Assembly (NCBI GenBank): GCA_031272075.1
Contig: JAISUK010000062.1
Location: forward strand, 1-64,000
Source: Dysgonamonadaceae bacterium
Lineage (GTDB): Bacteria; Bacteroidota; Bacteroidia; Bacteroidales; Azobacteroidaceae
Length of the DNA: 64,000 nt
Direction of reading: 5' to 3'
This document shows positions 62,901 to 64,000 of the stretch, piece by piece. Made by a program: the position numbers and the translations under genes. The notes beneath the pieces are model-generated. The model did no database searches, had not been told where the DNA came from, and worked only from the letters and a program-made list of their open reading frames with translations. The number at the start of each line of letters is the position of its first letter. Position 1 is the first letter of the stretch.

Positions 62901-64000
62901 ATGAAACTCAAATTATTAAGATACAAATACGGCTTATTCGCACTGTTGGTGGTCTGGATGACCACTTGCGGCAGCAGCGACGAGGATCCGGACGACCCCA
63001 ACGAAAACCCCACCGAAGAGGACGGGGTGAAGTATGTGAAGTTGGAAAATCAGGATTTTGAGACTGAAATCAATTTTGCTGACGGCAGCGGCGTATGGAA
63101 AAGGGTTAACTTTTCCAATGCCAATGACGTCCAGGTAGAATGGAGCAAGACCGGTGGATACGAAAACAGCGGATGCATCAAAATCACTGCACTGCCGGCC
63201 AACGGGAAGGTAGGCGTCGGCGTGAGTCAGAAGATCACCAACCTGAAGCCGAATACGCTGTATCGGTTTACGGCCAAAGTCAAAATTTCCGATGTCGCGG
63301 ATGGCCGAGGCGCCAATCTGTTTACCTCCTCTACCGGACAGATATGGAATTCTTCAGAATTTCAACTCGGCACAAATCTTACCTGGAAATCTATTTTCAT
63401 CGATTTTATCTCGGAAAAAGACGGTACGGCGGAACTGATTTGCGGACTGGGATTCAGGTATGGCGGCACAAGCAGCGGCGGCATGGCTACCGGCGTCGTC
63501 TGGTACGACGAGGTACGCCTGATTGAAGTGCAGGAAGAATTGCTGGTCATCACCGGAGAATACGTCGATATGATCCTGATGCCGAAAACCGCAGCGCCTT
63601 ACGACCCGGACAAGCTGAAAAACTGGGTTGCACACCTGGACGAGGTGTATCAGTCGTACGAAACCCTGATTGGCGACCGACCATACGGCGGTGCGAAAAT
63701 CAGAGTGCTTTCGACTTACGGTATCGAAAGTGGCTATTGGGCGCTAGCAGGCAATCCCATTTTATGGAATGCCAATTATGTAAACAGTACGCTTCAGGAA
63801 ATCAGCACCTACGACAATTGGGTGTTCGGCATCATGCACGAAATGGGACATGTGTTCAATACCGGAAATTTTGAAGGAAAATACCAGGGCGCCTGGAATT
63901 GGAATGATGAAATGTTTGCCAATTTCAGAATGTATTACGCACTGACACAACATGAAGATTCCTACGTCTATATCAACAGCAAATTATACAAAAGTGCGGA
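62901..64000 (+). CDS. Surface zinc metallopeptidase lipoprotein (M60-like), 5' part
   Basis: The gene runs off the right end; 366 codons are present. It begins after TTGACGT at 62901 with lipobox MTTC (Cys23) followed by an acidic run (SSDEDPDD), the kind of signal that sends lipoproteins to the surface in Bacteroidota. A beta-sandwich, carbohydrate-binding-like domain (about 45-205) with WYDEVRL is followed by a peptidase domain containing HEMGHVFN (His313, Glu314, His317) and a downstream NDEMFANF with candidate third ligand Glu337. This is the gluzincin arrangement of M60-like peptidases, which cleave O-glycoproteins such as mucins. It would make PUL2 able to act on the protein part as well as the glycan. 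Confidence 0.75.
   Translation, partial: MKLKLLRYKYGLFALLVVWMTTCGSSDEDPDDPNENPTEEDGVKYVKLENQDFETEINFADGSGVWKRVNFSNANDVQVEWSKTGGYENSGCIKITALPANGKVGVGVSQKITNLKPNTLYRFTAKVKISDVADGRGANLFTSSTGQIWNSSEFQLGTNLTWKSIFIDFISEKDGTAELICGLGFRYGGTSSGGMATGVVWYDEVRLIEVQEELLVITGEYVDMILMPKTAAPYDPDKLKNWVAHLDEVYQSYETLIGDRPYGGAKIRVLSTYGIESGYWALAGNPILWNANYVNSTLQEISTYDNWVFGIMHEMGHVFNTGNFEGKYQGAWNWNDEMFANFRMYYALTQHEDSYVYINSKLYKSA

Noticed and set aside
1-64000. tRNA, rRNA or insertion-sequence genes
   Set aside because: I saw no cloverleaf with a T-loop consensus, no rRNA sequence and no transposase or integrase; absence by eye is not proof.

Overview
The window is a chromosomal segment of a Bacteroidota (order Bacteroidales) bacterium. 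Supporting signs are SusC/SusD pairs, an ECF-sigma/FecR pair, a DUF6377-type regulator, Bacteroidota promoters (TTTG about 17-20 bp before TAnnTTTG), the porQ-cmk-ispH order known from Porphyromonas, and a secreted protein with a type IX secretion (T9SS) C-terminal tail. Encoding both T9SS and glycan-uptake loci, it resembles the Porphyromonadaceae/Tannerellaceae/Dysgonomonadaceae part of the order; I cannot name a genus.

Layout. 1-34 kb is mostly core genome: lipoprotein genes, then a tight run yip1-like/smpB/metH/murB/uvrA; hemH coupled to a PDZ protein (minus strand); grpE-dnaJ; porQ-cmk-ispH (minus); a polyprenyl diphosphate synthase and a TatD nuclease; a 556-bp AT-rich non-coding region with palindromes before an XRE-type regulator and pyrK-pyrD; pfkA, radA, a TPR protein and gyrA (minus); an FkbM methyltransferase; clpC and a DedA protein; and a glycine-lipid N-acyltransferase (glsB-like).

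34-46.5 kb is polysaccharide utilization locus 1 (PUL1), one minus-strand unit: ECF sigma, FecR anti-sigma, STN-domain SusC, SusD, GH27 and GH36-type alpha-galactosidases and a secreted beta-propeller protein of unknown specificity. It points to an alpha-galactoside substrate. It sits between glsB-like and glsA-like genes that are neighbours in Bacteroides thetaiotaomicron.

47.4-50.6 kb is a small accessory islet: a RelB/RelE-type toxin-antitoxin pair, a secreted HExxH protein with a T9SS tail, repeated flanking sequences, an orphan antitoxin-like gene, an orphan copy of the T9SS tail and a nucleotidyltransferase fragment. The most striking feature of the window lies here: a (CAAAA)12 pentanucleotide tract directly after the only plausible ATG of the HExxH protein. 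With 12 units the ATG is out of frame with the body of the protein; 11 or 14 units would restore the frame. This is the layout of a translational phase-variation switch controlling a T9SS cargo protein.

50.6-64 kb is PUL2, on the plus strand behind a divergent DUF6377 regulator: a GQSN-type acetylesterase, a retaining-type GH97, SusC, SusD, a DUF1735-type surface lipoprotein and a zinc metallopeptidase lipoprotein (HEMGH) cut by the window edge. Esterase, alpha-galactosidase-type GH97 and peptidase together suggest a glycoprotein or mucin-like substrate (inference).
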